From contig CAMNHV010000022.1 in the NCBI GenBank assembly GCA_946539855.1, forward strand, positions 1-30,464: DNA of 30,464 nt. Reading direction: 5' to 3'. The notes under the pieces are model-generated. The model was given only the letters and a program-made list of their open reading frames with translations. It had not been told where the DNA came from and did no database searches. A program made the translations under genes and the position numbers. This stretch comes from CAG-791 sp002449595 (GTDB lineage: Bacteria; Bacillota; Clostridia; Lachnospirales; Lachnospiraceae). Below, one piece after another: positions 1-8,278 of the stretch (the first letter of the stretch is position 1; the number at the start of each line of letters is the position of its first letter).

Positions 1-2
1 CA

Positions 3-326
3 TTCAAGGCGTGGGGGCCGCTCCTCGGGCAGATGCTGCTGCGGAGCATGGACCGCGCCGGCGTGCTGTATGAGAGCATGTGCATCCGCGGGTTCAACGG
101 GGAATTTCCGGCAGGAGAGGACCGGCAGACTGGCGCGGAGAAGAAGGATGGCGCGGGCCGGAAGGCCGGCGCAAAGCAGATGGATGGCACGAATTATGAT
201 CACGGCCGGGCAGCGAACGCGCAGCGGCGGACGGACCTGCTGTGGCTTGCGGGCTGGACAGCGGTGTTTGTGGTCATAAGGTCTTTCCCGGTGACGGAAT
301 GGGTCGGCGGGCTGTTTGTGAGGTGA
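3..326 (+). CDS. ECF transporter T component (CbiQ/EcfT-like), C-terminal part
   Basis: This is the C-terminal end of a transmembrane EcfT/CbiQ protein, the scaffold that couples a substrate-binding S component to the ATPases in vitamin or metal uptake. The frame is open from the window edge and has no start here. The stretch RSMDRAGVLYESMCIRGFNG matches the family's cytoplasmic coupling helix (an RA..VY.AM..RGF pattern). A charged, Gly/Lys/Arg-rich linker follows, then a final hydrophobic helix (LLWLAGWTAVFVVI). The linker is less conserved than usual for the family. The stop lies 4 nt before the ATPase start, so the two genes are translationally close and surely one operon. The transported substrate (cobalt, nickel or a vitamin) cannot be decided because the S component is outside the window. 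Confidence 0.8.
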   Translation, partial: FKAWGPLLGQMLLRSMDRAGVLYESMCIRGFNGEFPAGEDRQTGAEKKDGAGRKAGAKQMDGTNYDHGRAANAQRRTDLLWLAGWTAVFVVIRSFPVTEWVGGLFVR

Positions 327-330
327 GCGG

Positions 331-1071
331 ATGAGCCACATCCACATTGACGTTGAGGGGCTGTCGTTCTCGTATGAGGGCGGGGTTCCCGTGCTGCAGG
401 ATATCAGTTTTCATGTCGGGGAGAACGAGGCGGTCGGCCTGATCGGCGCAAACGGCGTGGGCAAGTCGACGCTGCTGAAGCTCCTTGTGGGGCTGGACCT
501 CGGGTTCACCGGGAGCATTCGGGTCAGCGAAGTCCCGCTTGAGAAAAGGACTCTCCCAAAGATCCGCGAAAAGATCGGCTATGTGTTTCAGGATGCGGAC
601 GCGCAGCTGTTCATGACGACGGTCGGCGAGGACGTGGCGTTTGCGCCGCGCAATTACGGGCTTCCTGAGGACGAGGTAGAAAAGCGTGTCACCGCCGCCC
701 TCGAGAAGGTCCACATTCCGCATTTGCGGGACAAGGCCGTCTACAAGCTCTCCGGCGGCGAGAAAAAGCTGGCTTCGATCGCCACGATCCTGTCGATGAC
801 GCCGGACATCATTCTGATGGACGAGCCGTCGGTCGCGCTCGATCCGCGCAACCGCAGGAATCTGATCCACATCATAAATGAATTCGACCACCTGAAGCTC
901 ATCGCGAGCCATGACCTGGACTTCATCAGAGACACTTGTGAGCGCGTGATCCTGATGAGCGGCGGGAGGATCATCCGCGACGGAAAGGCGGAGGAGATCC
1001 TGCGCGACAAAGAACTGCTTGAAGAAAACGGACTGGAGCTGCCGCTTTCGCTGAGTGACAGCTCCAGATAA
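331..1071 (+). CDS. ECF transporter ATP-binding protein (CbiO/EcfA-like)
   Basis: ATPase subunit of an energy-coupling-factor importer, acting on the cytoplasmic side of the membrane with the EcfT protein encoded just upstream. The 246-residue length is a little shorter than typical EcfA (about 270-280). Walker A is GANGVGKST (about residues 39-47), the Q-loop lies in YVFQDADAQLF, the ABC signature is LSGGEKK, Walker B is IILMDEPS followed by a D-loop (ALD), and the switch histidine is in ASHD. The Q-loop context FQ.AD.QLF is characteristic of CbiO/EcfA rather than of exporters. The start codon has a good ribosome site (GAGGTGAG) lying inside the end of ecfT. Only one ATPase is visible; a second may lie upstream, outside the window. 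A candidate terminator follows at 1105. Confidence 0.9.
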   Translation: MSHIHIDVEGLSFSYEGGVPVLQDISFHVGENEAVGLIGANGVGKSTLLKLLVGLDLGFTGSIRVSEVPLEKRTLPKIREKIGYVFQDADAQLFMTTVGEDVAFAPRNYGLPEDEVEKRVTAALEKVHIPHLRDKAVYKLSGGEKKLASIATILSMTPDIILMDEPSVALDPRNRRNLIHIINEFDHLKLIASHDLDFIRDTCERVILMSGGRIIRDGKAEEILRDKELLEENGLELPLSLSDSSR

Positions 1072-1104
1072 AGATCATATATACCGCCCCTGTTGACAGT
1101 GGGA

Positions 1105-1150
1105 CCTGCTGAGATCAGGATCTGATCCTCAGCGGGAACCGCTGATTTTA
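1105..1150 (+). terminator. Candidate terminator after the ECF operon
   Basis: A strong hairpin lies between two convergent genes. The left arm is CCTGCTGAGATCAG (1105-1118), the loop is GAT, and the right arm is CTGATCCTCAGCGGG (1122-1136), with one bulged G and one G-U pair. A weak U tract (GATTTTATT, from 1142) follows after a few bases. It could also serve the convergent GH43 gene. No good U tract is seen on the other strand. Confidence 0.55.
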
Positions 1151-1183
1151 TTGATGAGAGGTTTTACCGGCCGACAGGAACGA

Positions 1184-2191
1184 TCAGAATGTTCCGGAAG
1201 GCGCCGGCTGCGGCGTGGTCGTCGGCCCGTCGCACCAGAGTTTGCCGTTCTCATCCCAGCCCATGCGGTCGATACAGACCTGCCGGTTGAAGCCGCCCTC
1301 GTCGGACGCAGTGTGGATGTGATAGACGATGAACATCTCTTTTCCGTCGGGTGTCCAGGCGACGGAGTTGTGGCCGGGGCCGGAGACACGAGGGAAGTCG
1401 TCGTGCATGATCGGGTTGTCTTCATACTTGACGAACGGACCCATCGGATCGTCCGCGACCGCGCAGCCGATCGCGTAGTATCTTTCCTTGAAGAAATTGC
1501 CGGAATACATCATGTAGACCTTGCCGTCGTGCACCAGAGTCAGCGGGCCCTCGCACCAGCGCCTGCCGGTCGTCGGCGCGGACAGGCCTTCCCATTCCTG
1601 ATCGGGCTTAAGCACACAGACGGGCTCGCCGATGACTTCTGAGAAGTCCGGCGCGACCTTGACGGCGTAGATGTGGGATTCCTCGTAAGGGCCTACTTTG
1701 TGCTTGTAGCAACAGCGGGAATAGTAGAGCGTGATGTTCCCGTCCTCATCGAAAAATACATTGCCTTTATCGTCCCGGAGCAGGTCGACGTCGATGATCG
1801 CATACGGCATCTGGAGAAAAGGTTTTCCTGGTGTCAGATCCTTAAAAGGCCCGGTCGGGCTGTCAGCCACCGCGCAGCCGAGGCAGTAGTTCTCCTCCTC
1901 GTTGTTCGGATTGACCTTATAGTGCGCGCTGTACATGAAATAGAATTTGCCGTTCACTTCATAGCATTCCGGAGCCCAGAAATCCCGCTCGCCCCAGGCG
2001 GTCTCATCTGCCCGGTAGCAGTAGCTGAGGTTTTCCCAGTTGACCATGTCGTCGCTCTTCCAGACGAAGAAGCCGTCCGGAACGCTGCCCGTCGATGCGT
2101 ACAGATAGTAGTGCCCGTCGGAAGCCCTGAGGACGAACGGATCGCCGATCTCCTTGATATTCAGCGGATTGCAATAGGTATTCTGTGCCAT
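1184..2191 (-). CDS. Glycoside hydrolase family 43 protein
   Basis: Five-bladed beta-propeller glycosidase of the GH43 type (arabinan- or xylan-side-chain hydrolysis: beta-xylosidase, alpha-arabinofuranosidase or arabinanase). The family's three acidic residues can be placed: Asp17 in EIGDPF, Asp134 in AIIDVDLL, and Glu214 in RWCEGPLTL. The protein has 335 residues, with no signal peptide and no extra carbohydrate-binding domain, so it probably acts in the cytoplasm on imported oligosaccharides. I chose the start giving MAQNTYCNPL because GGGGGA precedes it at normal spacing; an upstream in-frame start would add 15 unlikely residues. It is the only minus-strand gene in the chromosomal part and has no sugar transporter beside it. 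Exact substrate cannot be told. Confidence 0.88.
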   Translation of the reverse strand: MAQNTYCNPLNIKEIGDPFVLRASDGHYYLYASTGSVPDGFFVWKSDDMVNWENLSYCYRADETAWGERDFWAPECYEVNGKFYFMYSAHYKVNPNNEEENYCLGCAVADSPTGPFKDLTPGKPFLQMPYAIIDVDLLRDDKGNVFFDEDGNITLYYSRCCYKHKVGPYEESHIYAVKVAPDFSEVIGEPVCVLKPDQEWEGLSAPTTGRRWCEGPLTLVHDGKVYMMYSGNFFKERYYAIGCAVADDPMGPFVKYEDNPIMHDDFPRVSGPGHNSVAWTPDGKEMFIVYHIHTASDEGGFNRQVCIDRMGWDENGKLWCDGPTTTPQPAPSGTF

Positions 2192-2285
2192 TTTTATCCC
2201 CCTTTGACCTGTCTGTAGGCGCCGCTGCCGGGGCATGAACCGATGCTGTCGGGATATGAACCGGCGCGGCTGATTTCATACTTCC

Positions 2286-2314
2286 ATTCTAAATGGTAAT
2301 CTCCGCCGGAACAA
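2286..2314 (-). promoter_or_regulatory. Candidate promoter for the GH43 gene
   Basis: On the minus strand, TTGTTC (2309-2314) and TAGAAT (2286-2291) are separated by 17 nt, resembling -35 and -10 boxes of a sigma-A promoter. They lie about 95 nt upstream of the GH43 start. The -10 matches consensus 5 of 6, the -35 only about 3 of 6. Confidence 0.4.
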
Positions 2315-2355
2315 GCCGGACGACGCCATACCGGAGCGACTTAAGATGTTTTAAT

Positions 2356-2384
2356 TTGCGTGCAGACGGAGCCTGTTTTATACT
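2356..2384 (+). promoter_or_regulatory. Candidate promoter for the MacAB-like operon
   Basis: TTGCGT (2356-2361) and TATACT (2379-2384) are separated by 17 nt, about 45 nt before the ATPase start. The -10 is good and the -35 is weak beyond its TTG. The AT-rich surroundings (TTTTAATT and TTTTTTAATT) fit a promoter region divergent from the GH43 gene. Confidence 0.4.
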
Positions 2385-2428
2385 GTTTTTTAATTGCTGA
2401 ATCGTTTTCGGAAAGGAAAAGAGGCTGT

Positions 2429-3172
2429 ATGCGGCCACTGGTTGAGATCGTTGATCTTTCCAAAATTTATAACGAAGGAGAAGGCGACGGCGAAGTCCGC
2501 GCGCTGGACCACGTGAGCCTGAAGGTGGACGAGGGGGAATTCGTCGCGATCATCGGGCAGTCCGGCTCCGGCAAGTCGACGCTCATGAATATGCTCGGCT
2601 GCCTTGACGTGCCGACGAGCGGCAAGTATTTCCTCGACGGGGAGGACGTCTCGAACCTGTCGGACAATGAGCTTTCCGACATCAGGAACCAGGAAATCGG
2701 ATTTGTCTTTCAGGGATTCAACCTGATCGCATCCCTGACAGCGCTGGAAAACGTCGAGCTGCCTCTGATCTACCGCGGCGTCCCGAGGAGAGAGCGTCTG
2801 GAGCTCGCGAACCGGGCGCTGGAGCGTGTGGGACTCGGCCAGCGCAAATCGCACCTCCCGGCGGAAATGTCAGGCGGCCAGCAGCAGCGCGTCGCAATTG
2901 CGCGCGCGATCGCGCAGGCGCCGCCGGTGATCCTTGCCGACGAGCCGACGGGCAACCTCGATTCCGGCTCGAGCCGCGATATCATCAACGTCATTCGGAA
3001 GCTCCACGCGGAGGGACGAACCGTGATCCTGATCACGCACGATCCCGAAGTCGCCGCGAAGGCGCGCCGTATCGTGACGATCAGCGACGGCCATATTGTG
3101 AGCGACGTGATGAACGATGCCTTCGTACCGTACGGCGAAGATAACCATACAGCTGAGGAAACACAGATATGA
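2429..3172 (+). CDS. ABC exporter ATP-binding protein (MacB/LolD-type)
   Basis: Cytoplasmic ATPase of a MacAB-like tripartite exporter. Walker A is GQSGSGKS (residues 43-50), the signature is MSGGQQQR, Walker B is VILADEPTGNLDS, and the switch His is in LITHD. The motif order and the phrases 'MNMLGCLD' and 'ADEPTGNLD' are typical of the MacB/LolD/YknY ATPase family. Length 247 residues is normal. The start MRPLVEIVDL follows a purine-rich site (GGAAAAGAGG); a longer in-frame start at 2360 would add a poor 23-residue leader. The stop overlaps the ATG of the adaptor gene (ATGA), implying translational coupling. Substrate unknown; antimicrobial peptides or lipids are common for such systems. Confidence 0.9.
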   Translation: MRPLVEIVDLSKIYNEGEGDGEVRALDHVSLKVDEGEFVAIIGQSGSGKSTLMNMLGCLDVPTSGKYFLDGEDVSNLSDNELSDIRNQEIGFVFQGFNLIASLTALENVELPLIYRGVPRRERLELANRALERVGLGQRKSHLPAEMSGGQQQRVAIARAIAQAPPVILADEPTGNLDSGSSRDIINVIRKLHAEGRTVILITHDPEVAAKARRIVTISDGHIVSDVMNDAFVPYGEDNHTAEETQI

Positions 3173-4893
3173 GTGAAGATAATCTTGAGATCGTTGACCT
3201 GGACAGCCTGGACAGCGGGAAACAGGAAGAGCAAGCCTTGAACGAGACCGAGGCCGTCGAGACACGCACGGATGACGTTCTGGACTCTTTCCGGAAGAAT
3301 CTGCCGGATCAGGAAGACAAGGAAGAGGGCAGAAGGTGGGCTGAAGACAGAAGCAGCAGACGCGGCGGAAGAGGCGCAAGGGGAAAGAACCGGCGGAAAA
3401 AGCGGAAGATCTGGCCCTTCGTGCTTGGAGCTGTGTTGGCCGTAGGGGCAGTGCTTTTCATATTATACAGGCTGAATGCGGCAAGAGGACCGGCCGCCGT
3501 CGCGGTCTACACCGTGGACAAGCAGGATATCGTGCAGTCGGTGCAGATCAGCGGTACGGTCGTGACGGGTGAGGAGAAGACGTATTTCTCAGGCGTTTCG
3601 GTGCCGGTTGAGTCGCTGGCGGTTGTGGCAGGCGACCACGTGACGGAGGGGCAGACGCTGCTGACGTTTTCGACGGAGAGGCTTGATTTCACGAAGACGC
3701 AGGCGGAGCTCAAGGAGTCGGCCGCCAACGGCGATTACAGCAGTTCGATGACCAAGGACGCGAAGAGCTCGGCGGACCTCGCCGAGGCGAACGCGAGGCT
3801 GCCCCAGCTCGAGCAGGAGATCTGGGCGGTACAGGAGACGATCGACCAGTACAACATCATGATCGAGGAAAAGCAGCGCCGCATGGCAGCGACGGGCATG
3901 GAGCTGCAGAAAGCACTGATCGAGGCGACGCCCGGAACGGACGAATACCAGAAACTGCAGCTGCTCGTGCAGGAGAATTCCTACGCGCAGCAGAACGACC
4001 AGGAAGTCGCCGACTGGAAGACGAACGTCAATGACATGCAGCAGCTCCTGAGCGACCTTAAGACCGAGAAGTCCGAAATGGATGCGAAGAAGTCTTCCGG
4101 CGAGGCGGGAACGCTGAACGCCGGCGCGAAGCAGTCGCTCTCCGCAAACCAGCAGCAGAACGTGCTGTCGGCGGAGGACACGATCTCGTCGGTCACGGAG
4201 GCGCAGACGGGCGTCGTCGCCGAATTTGACGGCGTCGTCACGAAGACCAGCGTCGTGGAAGGCCAGACCGTGCAGCAGGGGACCGAGCTGATGACCATCG
4301 CGAGCACGGAGGATGTCCGCGTCGAGATCCAGATCACAAAGAACGACCTCAGCAGGATCCGCGAGGGCCAGCACGTCGTCGTGACGATCGCGGGCGAGGA
4401 TTTCGAGGGCGAAGTGAGCAGGATCTCCGGCACCGCGACGCGCAACAGCAACAACGTGCCAGTCGTCGCCGCGCAGATCACTCTGAAGAACCCGAACAGC
4501 AGCGTGATCCTCGGCGTCGAGGCCAACAACGTGATCGAGATCGGCACCGCGAAGGACGCCATCGTGCTGCCTTACGAATACGTCAACACTGATACCGACG
4601 GAGACTTTGTGTACGTCGTGGAAAACGGCCTCATCCACCGCCGCCCCATCACGGTCGGCCTCATGTCGGAATCCATGATCGAGATCTCGGAGGGACTTTC
4701 CGCGGGCGAGCTCGTGGCGGAAGAAATTCCGGTGGGCGTCGAGGAAGGCGGCGCGGTGACAGCGATTCCTGCGGATCAGTTCGAGAGCAGTGCTGCGGCG
4801 CCGGCGCAGGAGGGCTCTGAGGAGTCGCAGGATTCCGAAGACACGTCTGAAGAGAATGCAGTGACGCCGATTCCGGAGGAGGAGGCGGGCTGA
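3169..4893 (+). CDS. Membrane fusion/adaptor protein of a MacA/HlyD-like exporter
   Basis: Extracytoplasmic adaptor linking the ABC permease to its substrate, related to MacA, HlyD and YknX. The first 80 residues are cytoplasmic and very charged: an acidic half, then RRGGRGARGKNRRKKRK. One transmembrane helix (about residues 81-102, IWPFVLGAVLAVGAVLFILY) follows. Outside are a biotinyl-lipoyl-like half (SVPVESLAVVAGDHVTEGQTL), a helical hairpin (about 190-310, rich in Gln/Glu/Leu, coiled coil), the second lipoyl half (VVAEFDGVVTKTSVVEGQTV), and beta-barrel and membrane-proximal domains. An acidic Ser/Glu tail ends the protein. At 574 residues it is longer than usual (380-450); the excess is in the N-terminal tail and C-terminal acidic tail. 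It overlaps the ATPase stop and lies 11 nt before the permease. Confidence 0.87.
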   Translation: MSEDNLEIVDLDSLDSGKQEEQALNETEAVETRTDDVLDSFRKNLPDQEDKEEGRRWAEDRSSRRGGRGARGKNRRKKRKIWPFVLGAVLAVGAVLFILYRLNAARGPAAVAVYTVDKQDIVQSVQISGTVVTGEEKTYFSGVSVPVESLAVVAGDHVTEGQTLLTFSTERLDFTKTQAELKESAANGDYSSSMTKDAKSSADLAEANARLPQLEQEIWAVQETIDQYNIMIEEKQRRMAATGMELQKALIEATPGTDEYQKLQLLVQENSYAQQNDQEVADWKTNVNDMQQLLSDLKTEKSEMDAKKSSGEAGTLNAGAKQSLSANQQQNVLSAEDTISSVTEAQTGVVAEFDGVVTKTSVVEGQTVQQGTELMTIASTEDVRVEIQITKNDLSRIREGQHVVVTIAGEDFEGEVSRISGTATRNSNNVPVVAAQITLKNPNSSVILGVEANNVIEIGTAKDAIVLPYEYVNTDTDGDFVYVVENGLIHRRPITVGLMSESMIEISEGLSAGELVAEEIPVGVEEGGAVTAIPADQFESSAAAPAQEGSEESQDSEDTSEENAVTPIPEEEAG

Positions 4894-4904
4894 GAAGCGA
4901 ACGC

Positions 4905-6116
4905 ATGGGACAGATCGTCGAATACATAAAAATCGCCCTGATGAACATCAGGCACAATAAAGGAAGATCGATCCTCACGATGCTCGGCATCATCATCGGC
5001 ATTGCGTCCGTGATCATGATCATTTCCGTCGGCAACGGCCTGCACAATTCCGTGAGCGGGGAGCTGAATTCCATTGCCGGCGGGCAGATCTATGTCTCCA
5101 TTTCGGACCAGGAGTCGGGCAAGGAGTTCACGCAGGCGGACATCGAAGCCGTGAAGGAAAACGTCGAGCACGTCGCGGGCGCATGGCAGCCCAGCATTTC
5201 GCTCGTGGGAACCGTCACGAGCCGCAAGTCGGACCTCCGGTGCTACGCTGACGGCGGCAGTCCGGACATGGATCTGGGCATGTCCGATCCAATCATCGAA
5301 GGGCGCTACTACACCGACCTCGACGTGGAGCGGGTCACCCCCGTCTGCATTATGCATGAGAGTGATGCGAAAAAGCTTTTCGGCTCTGCTGACGTCATTG
5401 GCATGCAGGTGGAACTGAACGCGCTCGGCGTCAGCTGCCCGCTGCGCATTATCGGCATCCGACAGGATTCCTCCTCGCAGTTCATCAGCCAGCTCGAGGG
5501 GACGGACATGATCGAGCTCGAGCTGCCGTACTCGGTGGTGGGGCAGTATTTCGGCTTTGACACGGAGACGTTTAACGGCATGTATATCTACGCCGAGCCG
5601 GAGTACGTGTCCGACGTCGCGGCGAAGAGCGTGCTCTTTCTCTCGAACCGCCTCGGCCTGCGGGGCAAGGGCGCGATCCGGATGCAGAGCTTCGCGGACG
5701 TCGAGAGCCAGATGAACGGAATCATGAACACGATCACCACATTTATCGCGCTGGTTGCGGCGATCTCGCTGCTCGTCGGCGGCATCGGCGTCATGAACAT
5801 CATGCTCGTCTCCGTCACAGAGCGGACGCGCGAGATCGGCATCCGCAAATCCCTCGGCGCCCGGACCGGCTCGATCCTCACGCAGTTCCTCGCTGAGGCC
5901 GCCATCATCACTTCGCTGGGCGGCATCATCGGCATCATCATTGGATTCCTCGGGGCCAACATCATCTGCAGAGTCATCGGCTTCGAAGCCTCCATCAGTC
6001 CGATGGTGGTGCTGGTGACGGTGCTGTTTTCGTCGGCGGTCGGCATCTTCTTCGGAATCTACCCGGCACGCAAGGCCGCCCGCCTGAGTCCCATCGAGGC
6101 GCTGCGGCATGAGTGA
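4905..6116 (+). CDS. MacB-like ABC transporter permease
   Basis: Membrane permease of the same exporter. It has the MacB/FtsX layout: one N-terminal helix (about residues 20-45, starting in the hallmark GRSILTMLGIIIGIASVI), a large extracellular domain (about 50-260), then three C-terminal helices. The C-terminal signature GGIGVMNIMLVSVTERTREI and IGIRKSLGAR, ending in YPARKAARLSPIEALR, is diagnostic of the MacB_PCD/FtsX family. Length of 403 residues is standard for permeases without a fused ATPase. The gene starts at ATG shortly after the adaptor stop, and the operon ends in a strong terminator at 6156. With the ATPase and adaptor it forms a complete three-gene Gram-positive exporter (YknXYZ-like architecture). 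Confidence 0.92.
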   Translation: MGQIVEYIKIALMNIRHNKGRSILTMLGIIIGIASVIMIISVGNGLHNSVSGELNSIAGGQIYVSISDQESGKEFTQADIEAVKENVEHVAGAWQPSISLVGTVTSRKSDLRCYADGGSPDMDLGMSDPIIEGRYYTDLDVERVTPVCIMHESDAKKLFGSADVIGMQVELNALGVSCPLRIIGIRQDSSSQFISQLEGTDMIELELPYSVVGQYFGFDTETFNGMYIYAEPEYVSDVAAKSVLFLSNRLGLRGKGAIRMQSFADVESQMNGIMNTITTFIALVAAISLLVGGIGVMNIMLVSVTERTREIGIRKSLGARTGSILTQFLAEAAIITSLGGIIGIIIGFLGANIICRVIGFEASISPMVVLVTVLFSSAVGIFFGIYPARKAARLSPIEALRHE

Positions 6117-6155
6117 GCGATCGTAACAGGTCCGCTCGTGAATATGGTAGAATAT

Positions 6156-6190
6156 GTCTGTCGCCGGACTCCGGCGGCAGACTTCTTTTA
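6156..6190 (+). terminator. Rho-independent terminator of the exporter operon
   Basis: A 12-bp stem, GTCTGTCGCCGG (6156-6167) with CCGGCGGCAGAC (6171-6182), has a single G-U pair and a 3-nt ACT loop. The U-rich tract TTCTTTTA follows directly. It lies 40 nt after the permease stop. Confidence 0.85.
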
Positions 6191-6196
6191 CGCTGG

Positions 6197-6251
6197 CGAT
6201 AAAGCCAAATGCGCTGGTTATGCTTGCGTGAGGCTGCATATGAGGCTGGCG
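6197..6251 (+). repeat. Intergenic 55-nt repeat, copy 1 (before tsaE)
   Basis: This stretch matches 22029-22083 without gaps at about 43 of 55 positions. The best part is 28 of 32 and contains TGAGGCTGCAT flanked by ATGCTTGC. Both copies lie just after a terminator and before a translation-related gene (tsaE here, lysS there). Function unknown. Confidence 0.6.
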
Positions 6252-6287
6252 ATTGCGGCGATAGTTGGATGATTAATTTGGTTTCGT

Positions 6288-6731
6288 ATGAATAATACAG
6301 TTTTTGAGAGTTTCAGCAGTGAGGATACCCGGAAGACCGGATACGAGCTCGGAAGAGTGGCTAAGCCGGGGCAGATCTATGCATTGGATGGAGATCTCGG
6401 CGTGGGCAAGACCGTCTTCACGAAGGGATTTGCGGAAGGACTTGGCGTCACGGAGAAAGTGAATTCGCCGACCTTCACGATCATGCAGATGTACGACAGC
6501 GGGCGGCTGCGGCTGTGCCATTTTGACGTGTATCGCATCGAGGATCCGGAGGAAATGTGGGAGGTCGGCCTCGACGAGTACCTCGGCTCCGACGCGGTGT
6601 GCCTCATCGAGTGGGCGGACCAGATCGCGGAGCTGCTGCCGCCGGAGACCATTCGCGTGAAGATCGAGAAGGATCTTTCGCGTGGGCTCGACTTTCGAAG
6701 AATTACGATAGTACAGCCGGAGAACAACTGA
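6288..6731 (+). CDS. tsaE: tRNA t6A37 biosynthesis ATPase TsaE
   Basis: ATPase that cycles the TsaB-TsaD complex during transfer of threonylcarbamoyl to A37 of ANN-decoding tRNAs. Walker A is GDLGVGKT (residues 35-42). The family block VNSPTFTIMQMY, the DVYRIEDPEE segment and the IEWAD motif are all in place. Length 147 residues is normal. No convincing Shine-Dalgarno sequence precedes the ATG (TAATTTGGTTTCGT), so initiation may be weak or use another signal. The gene opens a block with tsaB, rimI and tsaD, the usual order in Bacillota. Confidence 0.93.
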   Translation: MNNTVFESFSSEDTRKTGYELGRVAKPGQIYALDGDLGVGKTVFTKGFAEGLGVTEKVNSPTFTIMQMYDSGRLRLCHFDVYRIEDPEEMWEVGLDEYLGSDAVCLIEWADQIAELLPPETIRVKIEKDLSRGLDFRRITIVQPENN

Positions 6732-6837
6732 TCGGAGTACTAGAATATGAGAGAAGCTGGTCTGTGAGGAACAGCAGAGAATGATTATCTGCGGACCAAA
6801 AGGTTCCACGGTCAGAAACAGGAAAGAAGACAGAGAG

Positions 6838-7812
6838 ATGAAGATATTAGCCATTGAGGCATCCGGCCTCGTTGCGGGATGCGCGGTGCTCGACGGAGAG
6901 ATCCTGTCGGCGGATTACAATATTCAGCATAAGAAGACGCACTCACAGAGCCTTGTTCCGATGATGGATGAGGTGCGGACGATGCTCGGAATGGAGCTTG
7001 ATACGGTGGATGCGATCGCGCTTTCCGGCGGGCCGGGGTCTTTCACGGGACTTCGGATCGGCGCGGCGACGGCGAAGGGACTCGGCCTTGCGCTGAACGC
7101 ACCACTGATTCCGGTGCCTACGGTCGATGCGATCGCCTACAATCTGTATGGGACGGACGCGCTTGTCTGCCCGCTCATGGACGCGCGCAGGCAGCAGACG
7201 TATACGGGGCTTTTCCGGTGGGAGAGCGGCGACGCGGCAGCAGGTGCTGTTCAGAGCGCGGAAGCAGCGGAAGCAGACGGAGCGGGCGCGGGATCGTCGA
7301 ATGATTCGGCGCAGGAATCCTTCCTGAAAGAACCCCGCATGATCACAGTTCTTCCGCAGTGTGCGGTCAGCATCGATGAGATCGCGGAGAAGATCAATGA
7401 GCTTCGTCCTGAGAAGGTGATCTTCCTTGGCGACGGCGTGCCGGTCTTCCGCGAACGGCTGAAAGAGTTGATGCGCGTGCCGTATTCCTTTGCGCCGGCG
7501 CACCTTGCGAGACAGCGCGCGGCAGCGGTAGCGGCCCTCGCGATGCAGAAATGGAACGAGCAGGGAGAAGCTTGCTTTGTGTTGGCGGATGATTTCCGGC
7601 CGGAGTATCTGCGCCTGTCCCAGGCGGAGCGCGAGCGCGCGGCGGCAGAAGCGAGAGAGAAAGCCGCGGCGGAAGAGAAAGCTGTAGCAAAACAGAGCGC
7701 GGCAACCGAAGCCGAAGAAAAGGGCGCGGCGGAACAGAGCGCGACCGGCGAGGCTGTCGGAAGCGAAGGACATGCAACAGCCAGCGAGGCTGCGGGGACT
7801 TCACAGTCATGA
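6838..7812 (+). CDS. tsaB: tRNA t6A37 biosynthesis protein TsaB, with extended low-complexity tail
   Basis: TsaB is the inactive ASKHA-fold partner that dimerises with TsaD for tRNA t6A synthesis. The N-terminus MKILAIEASG and the motif SGGPGSFTGLRIG are diagnostic. I chose this ATG because GGAAAGAAGA lies before it; an upstream in-frame ATG (6781) would add a non-homologous leader. The 324-residue length exceeds the usual 220-240. Two parts explain this: an Ala/Ser/Glu-rich insertion in the middle (about residues 140-165) and, after RPEYLRLSQAER, a tail of roughly 60 residues made of Ala, Glu, Lys and Ser. The stop overlaps the rimI start (ATGA). Confidence 0.9.
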   Translation: MKILAIEASGLVAGCAVLDGEILSADYNIQHKKTHSQSLVPMMDEVRTMLGMELDTVDAIALSGGPGSFTGLRIGAATAKGLGLALNAPLIPVPTVDAIAYNLYGTDALVCPLMDARRQQTYTGLFRWESGDAAAGAVQSAEAAEADGAGAGSSNDSAQESFLKEPRMITVLPQCAVSIDEIAEKINELRPEKVIFLGDGVPVFRERLKELMRVPYSFAPAHLARQRAAAVAALAMQKWNEQGEACFVLADDFRPEYLRLSQAERERAAAEAREKAAAEEKAVAKQSAATEAEEKGAAEQSATGEAVGSEGHATASEAAGTSQS

Positions 7813-8261
7813 TCCACGTACGGCGAATGACAGCGGACGATCTGCCGCAAGTTCTTGAGATTGAGCGTATCTGCTTTTCTGAGCCGTGGTCGGAAGACGT
7901 GTACCGCGCGACGCTGCTTCTTCCATATGCTGATTATTACGTGGCGGAAGTGGATGAGGGCGCGGTGATCGTCGGCACCTGCGGCGTCAGAAGGATTGCA
8001 GGCTGCGGCGAGATCACAAATGTTGCCGTGCTTCCTGAGCACCGGGGCTTCGGGATTGCGCGAAGAATGCTGGAAGTGCTGATCGCAGAAGCAGCGCAGC
8101 AGGAAGTCGCGGAATTCACGCTCGAAGTTCGTGCAGGAAATGTGCCTGCGATCCGCACTTACGAACATCTCGGCTTCCGCACGGAGGGCGTCCGCCCCGG
8201 CTTCTATGAAGAGCCGAAAGAGGACGCACTCATCATGTGGCGAAGGCCATCCGAAATCTAG
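7809..8261 (+). CDS. rimI: Ribosomal-protein S18 alanine N-acetyltransferase-like GNAT protein RimI
   Basis: GNAT acetyltransferase, 150 residues, the usual RimI size. The acetyl-CoA binding region is ITNVAVLPEHRGFGIARRML, with the R/Q-x-x-G-x-G/A pyrophosphate loop given by RGFGIA. The C-terminal block ALEV-like 'EVRAGNVPAIRTYEHLGF' followed by 'YEEPKEDALIMWR' matches RimI (Y...D.L.M). The start overlaps the tsaB stop by 4 nt, so it is coupled to the t6A genes, a common arrangement. Whether the true target is S18 or another N-terminus is not decided by sequence. Confidence 0.88.
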   Translation: MIHVRRMTADDLPQVLEIERICFSEPWSEDVYRATLLLPYADYYVAEVDEGAVIVGTCGVRRIAGCGEITNVAVLPEHRGFGIARRMLEVLIAEAAQQEVAEFTLEVRAGNVPAIRTYEHLGFRTEGVRPGFYEEPKEDALIMWRRPSEI

Positions 8262-8278
8262 AAAAGGACATCCTGCAT

